Assembly (NCBI RefSeq): GCF_000006445.2
Contig: NC_006045.2
Location: 1,116,001 to 1,180,000, forward strand
Source of the DNA: Debaryomyces hansenii CBS767
Taxonomy: Eukaryota > Ascomycota > Pichiomycetes > Serinales > Debaryomycetaceae
DNA: 64,000 nucleotides
Direction: 5' to 3'
Below are positions 10,698-20,619 of the stretch, piece by piece. The stretch's first letter is position 1. Each line of letters starts with the position of its first letter. Position numbers and translations under genes: made by a program. The notes under the pieces were generated by a model. The model had not been told where the DNA came from. It did not search any database and was given only the letters and a program-made list of their open reading frames with translations.

Positions 10698-13589
10698 ATG
10701 TTAAGGATACGATCTGCTTATAGATCAAAGGTCATTAATGTGTCTACTTTAAGGTACTTCAGTTGTACTTTAATAAATGCAAAGACGACGACTAATAAAG
10801 AATTAGATCCAAAAGTATATAAATCTCATGTTAAGACTAAGTTGAATTATTTTCTAGAGACAGGCCAGATATTGAAATATTCTCCCGATCAGTACCAAAA
10901 ACGAATCAGTAAGATAAAGGAAAAACTGTCATACAAGGTAAATCTGGGATCATATTCCCTGCAGAAAGCTCTATTGGTCTTAAGATCAAAGTACGATAGT
11001 ATTCTACAAACGGACTCTGGAGATATAATATCGACCGAAAAGTTAACTCCATCCGATTTAAATATCGATTCTCAGAAATCACTTGAAATCTTCAAAGCAT
11101 TAGTGAATATCAAGAAAATTAATAGAAAGCCTATAGATGAAAAATTAGTTTTAAAATTATTAGGCACGAATAGCGTTCAACTCAATGATCCTTTTTTAGT
11201 GACAAGAGATGTCCTTAAATTGCTTGAACGTGATAAAGAAATTACTAGAGCAGTTTATTTGGCAAAACTCGCGGGTTCGAATAGTGGTGTTGTTGGTATG
11301 AATGCAGTTCTTCAGTGGTTATTAGAGAGAGGTGATACAAGGGCTGCTTTTAAGAATTTCCAAGATCGTAAGAAATGGGGTATTCCAATAACCGAACATA
11401 CCTACACTATATTTTTTGATGGGCTTGCAAAGGCTCATGAATGGGGAAAAGTTTCCGATGAGATGGCTGAGAAATGTATGCAAATATTTGAAACCTTCAG
11501 AGAAAGCTCAAGTAGTAAGGCGATTAAATCCGATGAAAATAAAATCGATAAGAGAGATATATCGAAATGTACTATTGCACACTTTAATGCATGCTTGAAT
11601 TTATTAATGAAGAATTTTAAGAATGATCAACAGTATGCATGGTCCTTTTTTGATCTTTTACTTCCTGACAACACCGGTACGAGTTCAACATTGATTGCAG
11701 ACAGTCAGACATTTACCATTTTTCTAAATGGTATCAAAAAACACTCTCAGTACAAGTCAGAATTAGTTATTAATAACGACAATTTAACAAAACAGGTCAA
11801 AACTTTAAATTTACTTCAGATACAGGGAAAGTTGATTCAAATAGCTGATTTGATCTTAGAAAAAATTACAATTGCAGCAACTCCGCCTGTACCTCCAACG
11901 AAGGAAGAAGTCGAAGAGAATCCTGATTGTCTTATTAGATATAGACAGAAGATGAAACGTCAGTTAGTTGATATTGACCAGACTTTCGTATCTGTCTTTA
12001 TATCTTGTTTTATAAATAATAGTGCAGGTACAGGTCTTCATAGTACTTCAGGTTCCCATTATAAATATATTCAAAGTGGTTTGAGGTATTTGAGTATCTG
12101 GTGTCCTGAAGTTCAGTCTCTATTTCACTTTGTCGAAAAAGTAAGCGATGATAATAAATACGTATTATTAAAACCTAGTGATACACTTCAAATTGGTACA
12201 GATTCACGCTTGAAAAATGCTATTGATTCTTGCGAGAGATCAGACCTCAAATTTATTGATGAAGAACTTGCCGTCAAAGATATATTACCGCAGTCTGTAT
12301 TGTCATCCGAACCATTGGAGCCTTCAAAAATTAATCCGTTGGTTATTTTTCCACCTCCTTTACTTTCGCATAATAAAACAAAAGCTATATTCAGTGGAAA
12401 ACAGAAGAGATTGGTAGACTTTACTCGTCCTACTTCTGCAGATATTAGATTGATTTTGTTGGATAAACAATATAAAAATTCTAGGGGAAAATTTGGTAAA
12501 AAATTATCTGGGTCTTCTAAGGTTACTTTAGATAAAAAGAATGGAATCAACAAATTTATTTTGATGCAAACATTGGATGGGTTATTACAATTAGGAAAGT
12601 TAAAAGAGTTTTATTTAGCTGTGTGGTACTGCTTAACTAAATGGGGAGGAATATATGTAAGCAGAACTGATATTTTGAAAGTTATGAATGATACCGGGGT
12701 ATCAAAAGGTGTTTTATCTGAAAGTTATTTCCCACAGTTTATTTCCCCAAAGCAATCAAATTCGGCTGATAACATAACCAATATAAAGACTGCTAACGAT
12801 TTCATTGATATAACTCCTGAAAAGAAACTTGAACTAACTCCAGAACATGATCCAGAAACAATTGACATAATGTTGATTGAAAATTTTATTTTCAAGATCA
12901 GTAAGAATTTGAGTAGAGAGTCACCCAGTAGTTTGGCAACCGAGATATTTGCATCGTTAGTTAACCCGTCTACAAACGTTAGTAAAACATTGTCTCCAAG
13001 ACCCAAGACAATAGACTCTATATTTTCAGTTTTTATGAAGCAATTACATCATTATAATGACTCCAATTATAATAGAGAATTTATTGAAAAACGGGAAAAG
13101 AATATTCCCAATAACACGCCAAAAAAATCCATTACTGAATCCCAATTGCAGATAATTTTACCATCGCTAATAAGGTTTATGGATTCCTTGATGATTCATG
13201 AAACTCGTGGACAAAGAAAAAAGTCTATTGTATCGAATGATTATGTTGAAAGCTATAATCGAATTATTGAAAGACTTTATAGAAGCACTTGGTCAAATCT
13301 TGAGACCTCAGACGAGCTTAATTACCATAAATTGATAATTAAATCTGGTATATTACTTTACAGACCTAGACACTTGATTGATAAAAGAGAGAAGATTGTT
13401 TTCACTGAACCTATTTTGAAGTCGATGGAACTTGTCTATGAAGCATTGAAGAATTCGCAATCGTTAGATAAAAACGATGTTAAATTAATGCTATCATTGA
13501 AACTGATTTTTCAGTTAAAATCCACCGATGAAGCTGCCGTAGAGAAGCTCAATTCCTATGCGTCAAAATGTTACTTATCAATCCGTTGA
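10698..13589 (+). CDS. Probable mitochondrial pentatricopeptide-repeat-like protein
   Basis: A 963 aa protein with a basic, Arg/Ser-rich, acid-free N-terminus (about 1-30) typical of a mitochondrial presequence. The following region is helical and degenerate. Around residues 190-260 it carries helix pairs that look like PPR units (GVVGMNAVLQWLLERGDTRA, then EHTYTIFFDGLAKAHEWGK), with a further pair near 295-350. Yeast PPR proteins act in mitochondrial RNA processing, stability or translation and diverge fast. That makes it risky to choose between Ccm1, Rmd9, Pet309-like and ribosome-associated factors, so I give no symbol. The stop is only 74 bp from the CAB4 ATG on the same strand. Confidence 0.6.
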   Translation: MLRIRSAYRSKVINVSTLRYFSCTLINAKTTTNKELDPKVYKSHVKTKLNYFLETGQILKYSPDQYQKRISKIKEKLSYKVNLGSYSLQKALLVLRSKYDSILQTDSGDIISTEKLTPSDLNIDSQKSLEIFKALVNIKKINRKPIDEKLVLKLLGTNSVQLNDPFLVTRDVLKLLERDKEITRAVYLAKLAGSNSGVVGMNAVLQWLLERGDTRAAFKNFQDRKKWGIPITEHTYTIFFDGLAKAHEWGKVSDEMAEKCMQIFETFRESSSSKAIKSDENKIDKRDISKCTIAHFNACLNLLMKNFKNDQQYAWSFFDLLLPDNTGTSSTLIADSQTFTIFLNGIKKHSQYKSELVINNDNLTKQVKTLNLLQIQGKLIQIADLILEKITIAATPPVPPTKEEVEENPDCLIRYRQKMKRQLVDIDQTFVSVFISCFINNSAGTGLHSTSGSHYKYIQSGLRYLSIWCPEVQSLFHFVEKVSDDNKYVLLKPSDTLQIGTDSRLKNAIDSCERSDLKFIDEELAVKDILPQSVLSSEPLEPSKINPLVIFPPPLLSHNKTKAIFSGKQKRLVDFTRPTSADIRLILLDKQYKNSRGKFGKKLSGSSKVTLDKKNGINKFILMQTLDGLLQLGKLKEFYLAVWYCLTKWGGIYVSRTDILKVMNDTGVSKGVLSESYFPQFISPKQSNSADNITNIKTANDFIDITPEKKLELTPEHDPETIDIMLIENFIFKISKNLSRESPSSLATEIFASLVNPSTNVSKTLSPRPKTIDSIFSVFMKQLHHYNDSNYNREFIEKREKNIPNNTPKKSITESQLQIILPSLIRFMDSLMIHETRGQRKKSIVSNDYVESYNRIIERLYRSTWSNLETSDELNYHKLIIKSGILLYRPRHLIDKREKIVFTEPILKSMELVYEALKNSQSLDKNDVKLMLSLKLIFQLKSTDEAAVEKLNSYASKCYLSIR

Positions 13590-13663
13590 TTCATTGTATA
13601 TAGAATATATATTAGTTGCAAACTCCTTACCTGTATATATTTATTTCTCAAGCAAATAAGATA

Positions 13664-14611
13664 ATGATAAAGATCGAATACAATTATCCCATTGAATCAT
13701 TACACGTAATGACACTTAAACATCCGGCCATATTAATAAGAGATCCTCTACAATACAATTATGAAGAATTTTTCAGTATTGTTCTTGAAGATTTACGTAA
13801 AGGAAATCCATCGCTTTCAACAATTGATATCATAATAAGTCAGTATATCCATAATTCAAATGATTTAAATTCCTGTCTATCAAAAATATATAATGGGTTA
13901 CGAAGCAAAGTATCTGAACTAGGATGGGACTATTCTTTTGAGATAGATGTTATATTCAATCAAAAAAGCTATCGTTGTCTATGTGAACAATTGAGTAGGG
14001 TTTTTTATGTATGCGATGAAGAATCAGCTATTCCGAAAGAATTAACCGGGGTAGAGACTAAGAGTATTAACACGAAGCTTGAAAAGAAAAATCAACCAAC
14101 TACAGGGAGTAAATGTAGGAAGTACCAAGAATATCCCGTTACAGCAGTAGGCGGAACTTTTGATCATTTGCATGATGGTCATAAGATCTTATTATCGTTA
14201 GCTGTATTTTTAACCAGTAGGACTGTTATTATTGGAATAACGGGCCCTAAATTATTGGTGAACAAGAAATACTCGGAAACTTTAGAAAGCTACGAAAGGA
14301 GACAATTACGAGTAATTGGGTATTTACAGAAGGTTTTGAATGACGGTATCAAGTTTGAAATTTTTCAAATCAATGACGTTTGTGGACCTACAGGTTATAT
14401 TAAGGATATTAATTCATTGGCTGTAAGTGAAGAATCATCGAAAGGTGGCGGTTTCGTGAATAAAACTAGGAGGGAGAAGGGATACTCTGAGCTAGATGTA
14501 ATAGTAATAAATGTGATAGGTGATCAGAACAGCAATGAACAGAACAATTGGCTGGGGAAACTCAGTTCAACAGATATTCGGAAGCAAGAATATGAAAAAC
14601 ATTACAAATAA
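13664..14611 (+). CDS. CAB4: Pantetheine-phosphate adenylyltransferase
   Basis: Fourth step of coenzyme A synthesis: transfers AMP from ATP to 4'-phosphopantetheine, giving dephospho-CoA. A nucleotidyltransferase Rossmann domain begins at about residue 157 with AVGGTFDHLHDGHK. The (H/T)xGH-type motif is HLHDGH at 168-173. The C-terminal nucleotide-binding signature LSSTDIR is present. The N-terminal half is the variable region of eukaryotic PPATs. The frame is open 16 codons further upstream from a TTG, but the first ATG is at 13664, giving 315 aa, close to S. cerevisiae Cab4 (305). The very short gap to the PPR-like gene means its promoter overlaps that gene's 3' end. Confidence 0.88.
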   Translation: MIKIEYNYPIESLHVMTLKHPAILIRDPLQYNYEEFFSIVLEDLRKGNPSLSTIDIIISQYIHNSNDLNSCLSKIYNGLRSKVSELGWDYSFEIDVIFNQKSYRCLCEQLSRVFYVCDEESAIPKELTGVETKSINTKLEKKNQPTTGSKCRKYQEYPVTAVGGTFDHLHDGHKILLSLAVFLTSRTVIIGITGPKLLVNKKYSETLESYERRQLRVIGYLQKVLNDGIKFEIFQINDVCGPTGYIKDINSLAVSEESSKGGGFVNKTRREKGYSELDVIVINVIGDQNSNEQNNWLGKLSSTDIRKQEYEKHYK

Positions 14612-14692
14612 TAAGACTTGGTTTTGAAACTAATAAACTATATATACTACTTGCCACACTATATACGATGAAATAAATTATTTTCTATCACA

Positions 14693-17600
14693 TCACTTAA
14701 TTGAAATACCTTTGTCAAATTGAGAAATCCGACGAGGAGATCTATCAGGGTGGTCTATAGCCAAGGAAACAGAATTCTCGTATTTACCAATTTCGTCGTA
14801 TAATACTAAATCATGGTTCCCTTGTTCAATATAACAACCCTTGTCATTGGAATCAGCTAGAGCGAACTTAACCTTTTCAAATGCCTGCAACCCTAAGCCC
14901 AATTTCTTACGAAGTCTTTTCTTTGTATCACCGAATTTTTCATTTGGATAAACCGGGAAAACAAATGGTATACCATGATGATAATTACTGTTCTTATAAA
15001 AATGAAACACAGGAATCATATTCAAATTTTTCGAGAAATTTCTTGCCATTACAAGCTCTTGCTTGGTTTCTTCATCTTCAATATCAGCTATATCAATTGG
15101 CTTATCATTGAAACTCTTAATCATATCATAGTTAACTAATATTTCGACTTCAATTGGAAATATTCCAGCATATAATTCAAAGCTATCATTAACCGAATCA
15201 ATAGATCTTTCAAATTTAATCAATTCAGTATATTTATGATCATTTCCAGCCCATACCAAGATATTGTTTAACTGGTTTTCTGGCACATTGACCTTATTTA
15301 ATAACTTATTCATTAAATCGAATATAGTACCATCATTAGGAATTAAGAAATCGTATAATTGACTTTGAATAATATTATTTAACCAGTATATCTTAATGGA
15401 CTTCTTATTCTCATATTCCTTTAACGTAATATTCAAAACTTCATATTCGAATGTAGTTATTTGTGAAACTGGTACCAGTTTTGCGAAGAACTGCGATAAA
15501 TGATTGGAAGTCTTCAAAGGATATCTGACACCTTGATAATTCACAATAAAAATTCTCAAGTACTCTGGATCAATATGGTTGCCTAACTTATTGGCTAATT
15601 CCTTGGCTAATTCACTGTAACTGTATTGAGTTGAAATCCAAAGGTCAAAGGAAGTATTTTGTTTATCTGACTTCGTTAATTCGTTGTTATTTGGATCAAT
15701 CACAGATTTATCGTTTTCATCGTTATTTTCATCTGCAACAAAGTCACTATCTTCTTCTTCTTCATCAGCTTTGAAAGGTTTAACTTGAATATGTAGCCTA
15801 GTAAAAAGAAATTTATAATATTCTTTAACGTTAGCATGTTTACCGCCTTTAGGGATATTTTCGACGTCACAGACTTCAATACATATTATATCCCCATTGC
15901 TTAATTCTTGCTTTTCAAAAGTAACAGCTGGATCAATGCTGTCAATCTTCAATGGCGATAACTCTTCATAAAAATTCAACGCTGTTGTTTCAGGGAACCC
16001 TAACAATTTATTGACTGGTTTAGTCAATGAGTCGATAGTATCATCCTTGACAACGGTAATATGTGTTAAGCCTTTGATATCATTTGAAATCGGGTCAAAA
16101 TATTTCAAGAAAATCGTCTTATACGATGATTGGTCCGAAATGTCATCAAATTTAAATTGATCGGAACTCTTTCCCTTAACTGCATCGATATTTTTGAAGA
16201 CTTTATCAAACGAAAAGTTTTCAGGTGGGTTTGATTCAACTTCAGTCAATTTGTTAATATTTTTCAAATCCTTGTTTAATTCCTCCACGTAAAATACCAT
16301 TTCATCGTACTTTCTATTAAAGCATTTTAAATATATCGAATTAATCGTGGCATCCATTAAATCATCAGGAACAGGCGTATCTGTTCTATTAGTGTGATTA
16401 TTACGATGGTTGATCAAAATCAATCTAAATGGTAGATCTTGAACGTCTTCGATTTGAATATCTTTATCATCATTAATGTAACCCAATTGAGATCCGATCA
16501 ATTTGTATAAGGTTAAAAAGCTATCATCCTTTTTAACTTTTAAACTGATTGGTACTGTACTTTCATCCACCAACGATTCATCATATAGCTTTTGAATAGT
16601 CGGATCAGGATATAAATCAAAACCATTGAAGTTATTGAAATTATGCAGAGTGACAAACTTAACATTCAAATAATATAACGCTTCTTGTTTAGCCTTTTCA
16701 ATACTTTCCATTTCTTTTAATTCATTTTCTATTTGGTTTGATATTGTACTGGGTATAACCTTGTTAATTGATTCTTCATCATCAGGCAAAATACTATCCA
16801 ATTCAGATTCACGATAGTAGACCAACATGTAAGCAGAAGTTGCTCTTCTAATTAAATTTTCATTTTGATCGACTCTTGAGAGCTTAGCAAATTCTTGAGG
16901 CGATAATTCCCTGGCGCCAAAATTTTCCTGAAACACTTGGTAAGGTGTAACTTTCCAAACCTTATCATCATCAAACCTTAACCAAGTATCCTTCTTTGCG
17001 TATGGCTTGATCATAGCATAATAATGACCATTTGAAATGCTACCCTGGTGAACTAAAACTCCGTGTAGTTTATAAGTCCAGTTTTCATTTTTGACTTCAG
17101 TAGGCAAATCTTCATCAAGGTACGGTTTCAAGTCAATTGAGTCGGGAAACTCGTAGAAGTCATCAATTTTAACTAGATCATCTACCATAAAGTCATATTC
17201 GAATCTTTTCAATTGTAAATGAAGAACTGGTGGGAATGATTCGAAAACTACACCTTTTTTAGCATCCTGATAACCATGTTCATCACCCGCCTGGTATTTA
17301 TTTTCACCCTCTAACATTTCAATTTCAATATAATTCTTAAATGCCTCCAGTAAGTTCTTGAAACCTTTAACATTTAATTGAATATCCCAGAAGTCCTCAA
17401 CCCGAGAAGATTCGTAAGGAACATTACAGCATTTGATATAGGATTTCATCTTACCCACAAATATATCATTTAGGTAATTCTCCTTAGAGGTTGATTTCAT
17501 CGCTGTTTCTAATTTATCCATCAAAATACGATTCAATTCTTGAACATCATGCTGAGTAAATGCATCAGAAGAATCCCAACCAAACGATTTCGTCAATTCC

Positions 17601-18565
17601 AAAGTCCCAACTGGCTCCTTGGAATTCAGTAAAAGATAAAATATTTTCTGTAATGAGAATGCAACAGAGTTCAAGTTCTTATTCAAGTCGATCGGAATTT
17701 GGTACACTAATTTCCGGAAAATTTTAGTTGTAAAATAAGATTGTAATAAAGAATTCAAATAGCAGGTAGCTCCCTGATTATTCAAACCCACATACCCGGT
17801 GCTCTTCTTCGAATCATAATCAGCAAACGTATTCCACAACACCCCAGTTGATGAATCGTCGATGACCTTTATGTAAGCAGTAATATTGATCTGGTTGTTT
17901 TCCAAGATAGGGCGCTTGTGATCCTTCAACACGGACTTTAATTGTCTTATATCAATCAACGATGAGAACCCCCAATCAGTTTCGTTTTCGTTGAATCTAT
18001 GGTATGAACCACTAGAATAATGTGCTGCTGGATCGTTTGGGTTCCACAAGTCCAACCCGAACTTGGCACATACATACCATTGCTTTTTCTCTTCCCCCGG
18101 AAGGGTTATTGGATGTGGCTCTATGTAGAGCGACAATTGGTTGTTATTGTTACCTCTGGGGAACAACAAGATGTTCCATTCAAAACCTCCACATGTGAAC
18201 TTGGGGCCTCTGATTTTATCGTCTTTTAACGCAGTCCAGTCCTTGATTTCCCAAACATTGTATGTCTGCTCCTTTACTGGATAATCAGGCAATGGTTTCA
18301 TTAATCGGTCGGCTAACTCCTTGAACTGATTTGCCGCAGGAAGGTGTGTTGCCAGTTGCTTCAGACTCGTCGGACTATCAACAATCACAACTTCGTCGTC
18401 ATCGTCATCGTCTTCTTCATCGTCATCGTCATCGCCGTCATCCAAATCCACTTCCATCGGATCATCTTCAATCTCAATCACCTCATTATCTTCTGCAAAC
18501 TGTTTCTTACCAGGATCGATTTCCTTTAACATATTTTCCTTGTCACTAGGAGATTCGCTAAGCAT
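14693..18565 (-). CDS. UBP15: Ubiquitin-specific protease Ubp15 (USP7/HAUSP family)
   Basis: Large deubiquitinase of the USP7 type. A MATH/TRAF-like domain (about 100-235) precedes the catalytic USP fold, which has Cys box NNQGATCYLNS (C268), His box SNGHYYAMIKPY and WLRFDDDKVW. A long C-terminal half of ubiquitin-like modules follows. In S. cerevisiae Ubp15 affects cyclin turnover, endocytosis and peroxisomal export. A striking Asp/Glu run covers residues about 30-60. The open frame extends to a GTG at 18616; the first ATG is at 18565, giving 1290 aa (S. cerevisiae 1230). It is convergent with CAB4 across about 80 bp. Confidence 0.92.
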   Translation of the reverse strand: MLSESPSDKENMLKEIDPGKKQFAEDNEVIEIEDDPMEVDLDDGDDDDDEEDDDDDDEVVIVDSPTSLKQLATHLPAANQFKELADRLMKPLPDYPVKEQTYNVWEIKDWTALKDDKIRGPKFTCGGFEWNILLFPRGNNNNQLSLYIEPHPITLPGEEKKQWYVCAKFGLDLWNPNDPAAHYSSGSYHRFNENETDWGFSSLIDIRQLKSVLKDHKRPILENNQINITAYIKVIDDSSTGVLWNTFADYDSKKSTGYVGLNNQGATCYLNSLLQSYFTTKIFRKLVYQIPIDLNKNLNSVAFSLQKIFYLLLNSKEPVGTLELTKSFGWDSSDAFTQHDVQELNRILMDKLETAMKSTSKENYLNDIFVGKMKSYIKCCNVPYESSRVEDFWDIQLNVKGFKNLLEAFKNYIEIEMLEGENKYQAGDEHGYQDAKKGVVFESFPPVLHLQLKRFEYDFMVDDLVKIDDFYEFPDSIDLKPYLDEDLPTEVKNENWTYKLHGVLVHQGSISNGHYYAMIKPYAKKDTWLRFDDDKVWKVTPYQVFQENFGARELSPQEFAKLSRVDQNENLIRRATSAYMLVYYRESELDSILPDDEESINKVIPSTISNQIENELKEMESIEKAKQEALYYLNVKFVTLHNFNNFNGFDLYPDPTIQKLYDESLVDESTVPISLKVKKDDSFLTLYKLIGSQLGYINDDKDIQIEDVQDLPFRLILINHRNNHTNRTDTPVPDDLMDATINSIYLKCFNRKYDEMVFYVEELNKDLKNINKLTEVESNPPENFSFDKVFKNIDAVKGKSSDQFKFDDISDQSSYKTIFLKYFDPISNDIKGLTHITVVKDDTIDSLTKPVNKLLGFPETTALNFYEELSPLKIDSIDPAVTFEKQELSNGDIICIEVCDVENIPKGGKHANVKEYYKFLFTRLHIQVKPFKADEEEEDSDFVADENNDENDKSVIDPNNNELTKSDKQNTSFDLWISTQYSYSELAKELANKLGNHIDPEYLRIFIVNYQGVRYPLKTSNHLSQFFAKLVPVSQITTFEYEVLNITLKEYENKKSIKIYWLNNIIQSQLYDFLIPNDGTIFDLMNKLLNKVNVPENQLNNILVWAGNDHKYTELIKFERSIDSVNDSFELYAGIFPIEVEILVNYDMIKSFNDKPIDIADIEDEETKQELVMARNFSKNLNMIPVFHFYKNSNYHHGIPFVFPVYPNEKFGDTKKRLRKKLGLGLQAFEKVKFALADSNDKGCYIEQGNHDLVLYDEIGKYENSVSLAIDHPDRSPRRISQFDKGISIK

Positions 18566-18910
18566 GTTTGAAAAACTTCTTTTTGAACCAGAATCCACTG
18601 ATTTGTCAACCGCCACTGTTCAATTGATATTAGATCTTATAAGTGTATTAGATAAACTAAAAAAAATTGCACCCTTGTGTTAATCGTAAATATAAGGATA
18701 CTGAATCTCGTAGGGTTATAATAAACCTAAAGTACAACCAATTGTTCTAAATAAATGTGATAAATATTATACTATAAAATCACCTGTACTAAAGAATGCT
18801 AATACAACTATATATATATCTGGATCACTATATAAGATAGACGGTTTACACGATCTGTCATCATATATCGGGTCAATTACAGATGATGTCCTCGTGATTA
18901 GCAACTATAA

Positions 18911-18954
18911 GTGATCTGGTGTATGGGAAGTTTTGGGGAGCACCAGTGCATCAC
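18911..18954. repeat. Imperfect inverted repeat (bulged hairpin)
   Basis: GTGATCTGGTG (18911-18921) pairs with CACCAG-TGC-ATCAC (18941-18954). This makes 11 base pairs with a three-base bulge on the 3' arm and a 19-base loop. Seen directly; no function known. Confidence 0.5.
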
Positions 18955-19259
18955 GAAGTCCATTGGTAGTGTTTGTGGCCATCCTTTCACCTTTCGCTCG
19001 TTTACTGGGATTCTATATGGTTAGCGAAAAATAGCTAAGTATCGCATAGATGTTGTCAGACAACTGTCACATCCGTCCCTATATGTTTCACATATATCCG
19101 TTCGCATGCGCTGTCATTCATGGCTGGTGCAACTGTCCCAACCGTCGTATACAAAGCCCACATTGACCTTGTTACAGACCTGCAGCATTCTGTTCGTGGT
19201 CTCATGGTTCAACACCCAGTTGGCGGAGGTGGTAACTACTCGACACATCGTCGTTTCGT

Positions 19260-19281
19260 TTCGCAGCCTCTTCGCAGCCTC
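19260..19281. repeat. Exact tandem duplication of an 11-bp unit
   Basis: TTCGCAGCCTC occurs twice in direct succession, at 19260-19270 and 19271-19281, immediately beside the 10-bp inverted repeat. Confidence 0.7.
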
Positions 19282-19287
19282 ATTGGA

Positions 19288-19326
19288 TTCGCGTCTATTG
19301 GTATTGCCGCCATCATTAGACGCGAA
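19288..19326. promoter_or_regulatory. Perfect 10-bp inverted repeat with SCB-like cores
   Basis: TTCGCGTCTA (19288-19297) is exactly mirrored by TAGACGCGAA (19317-19326) across 19 bases. Each arm contains CGCGAA, and the right arm continues to CGCGAAA, which matches the CRCGAAA cell-cycle box bound by SBF in S. cerevisiae. It lies about 720 bp from the UBP15 ATG and 1.3 kb from MP65. The repeat is seen; regulatory use is inferred. Confidence 0.4.
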
Positions 19327-19629
19327 ACCCATACACCCACACCTCCTTTGACTCCTTAAGCGCGTAGATCGCAGGGCAACCATACCGCCATACCAACTCG
19401 CTACGGATACTGGGGGAGCACTGGGGGCGCTCGCGCGCGGTCCTAACCGCCACTTGCGCCAAGCCGGTGCAGTTTCAAGTGCGTAATAACACCAGTGCGG
19501 TAATAATGGCCCGATACCGAAAAAAATGGTAACATCCGTGCACCCACACTAAATATGTTCACCCCGATTAGCTCCTAATATTCCGCTACGTCGTTCTCGG
19601 CGCCACCGGTCATATGCCCCATTGACGAC

Positions 19630-19833
19630 CTAGCACCAAATCCGGTTGCCAATCTGGCCGATTAGGAAAAAGTTTATATTACATATACCGAAACGCACAA
19701 ATAATAAATAACCAAGATACATAAAGCCAATAGCTAAAGTGGGTTCAAACCTAAATGATGGATTTGTTAAATAATCAGATTCTTGACCGTTGGGACCTAC
19801 CAATAGGGACATGTTCACTCCAGAAATGGCCAT
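19630..19833 (-). CDS. Possible small membrane protein (doubtful)
   Basis: A 67-codon frame with an ATG start. Residues about 30-50 (FEPTLAIGFMYLGYLLFV) form a credible single membrane span after a polar N-terminus. I recognise no family. The frame could be chance in this ORF-poor tract, or the first exon of a spliced gene, since a GTATAT donor-like string follows the span. I report it because composition and start are better than those of neighbouring frames. Confidence 0.2.
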   Translation of the reverse strand: MAISGVNMSLLVGPNGQESDYLTNPSFRFEPTLAIGFMYLGYLLFVRFGICNINFFLIGQIGNRIWC

Positions 19834-20480
19834 GGATACGAACGGATGTCACTTGTGGTTGCTAACTTGATACTAGCGTGTTATAGTCTGCCCCTGGTCC
19901 AGTGTCGATGGGTATATATTTTGCATTCGATGCTTCACCGCAAACGGCATTTGATTTACCACTATATAGCCTAGATCTAACCTGATCGTCGCCAAACGCA
20001 TATGTAATCAGAGATAATGTAATACATCAAAATGGACCTCCTGGTAGTCTACTGGTGTTCCCTACTAGTCTCGTACTGTCTCAAACATCTCAACCTGTAA
20101 CTGTAACTTTACCTCCTACTTCTCATCGTTCGCCCAACCATCCCTACACCCCTAATGCTATTTATTTACTTCTCTTCCGTATAAGTCGTTCAACTGCTAC
20201 GACAATAGCTTGCCAGTCCAATATACACCCACCCCTTGTCCTTTATATTACCCCTGGTAAGTTCTCAGACGCACGTTCTGTTCTAGGTAGTATAATAGTA
20301 TTCTTCGACCTGCGGGAAGCAATGCACTATCCAATCCAAACAATGCGCTCCCTATTTTAGTGGCTTTTCCCGATTCGAGATTCGTGGTTGGCCTTCCTAA
20401 TCAATATGAAAAATAAACGAAACACAAAATCAAGCGATTTTCAGATGCGAAAATTTTCTTTGTCGTCGGGTTTCACGTTT

Positions 20481-20486
20481 TATAAA
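20481..20486 (+). promoter_or_regulatory. TATA box upstream of MP65
   Basis: TATAAA about 135 bp before the MP65 ATG, in an AT-rich leader. This is the usual distance for a highly expressed, TATA-containing yeast gene. Confidence 0.5.
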
Positions 20487-20619
20487 CAAGTCAAAATCCC
20501 TTGAGTTTGTTCATTAGTTTAACTTGTTCTTCATATTAATTAGGTATTTCTACAGTCATTCCTTATTATCTTATATCCCTAGATAATACCTTGATATATT
20601 AACTAACTGAACATTCATT

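Larger units (their letters stand above)
18566..20619. other. Gene-poor tract between UBP15 and MP65, GC-richer in part
   Basis: About 2 kb separates two divergent genes. By eye the central part (about 18.9-19.65 kb) is clearly richer in G+C than the surrounding DNA. It contains a bulged hairpin (18911-18954), an 11-bp tandem duplication (19260-19281), a perfect 10-bp inverted repeat with SCB-like cores (19288-19326) and one possible small ORF (19630-19833, minus). I recognise no tRNA, snRNA or other known RNA gene. Overlapping frames at 19106-19383 on both strands look like by-products of GC content. Confidence 0.5.

Noticed and set aside
13616..13663. TTG-initiated extension of CAB4
   Set aside because: No ATG; yeast initiation at TTG is unlikely, and the ATG at 13664 gives the family length. 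The same reasoning moved the starts of UBP15, RAP1, PPN2, GYP7, SHM1, FMP46 and NIT2.
18331..18549. His/Arg-rich plus-strand frames over the UBP15 start
   Set aside because: Complement of the Asp/Glu codon run in UBP15.
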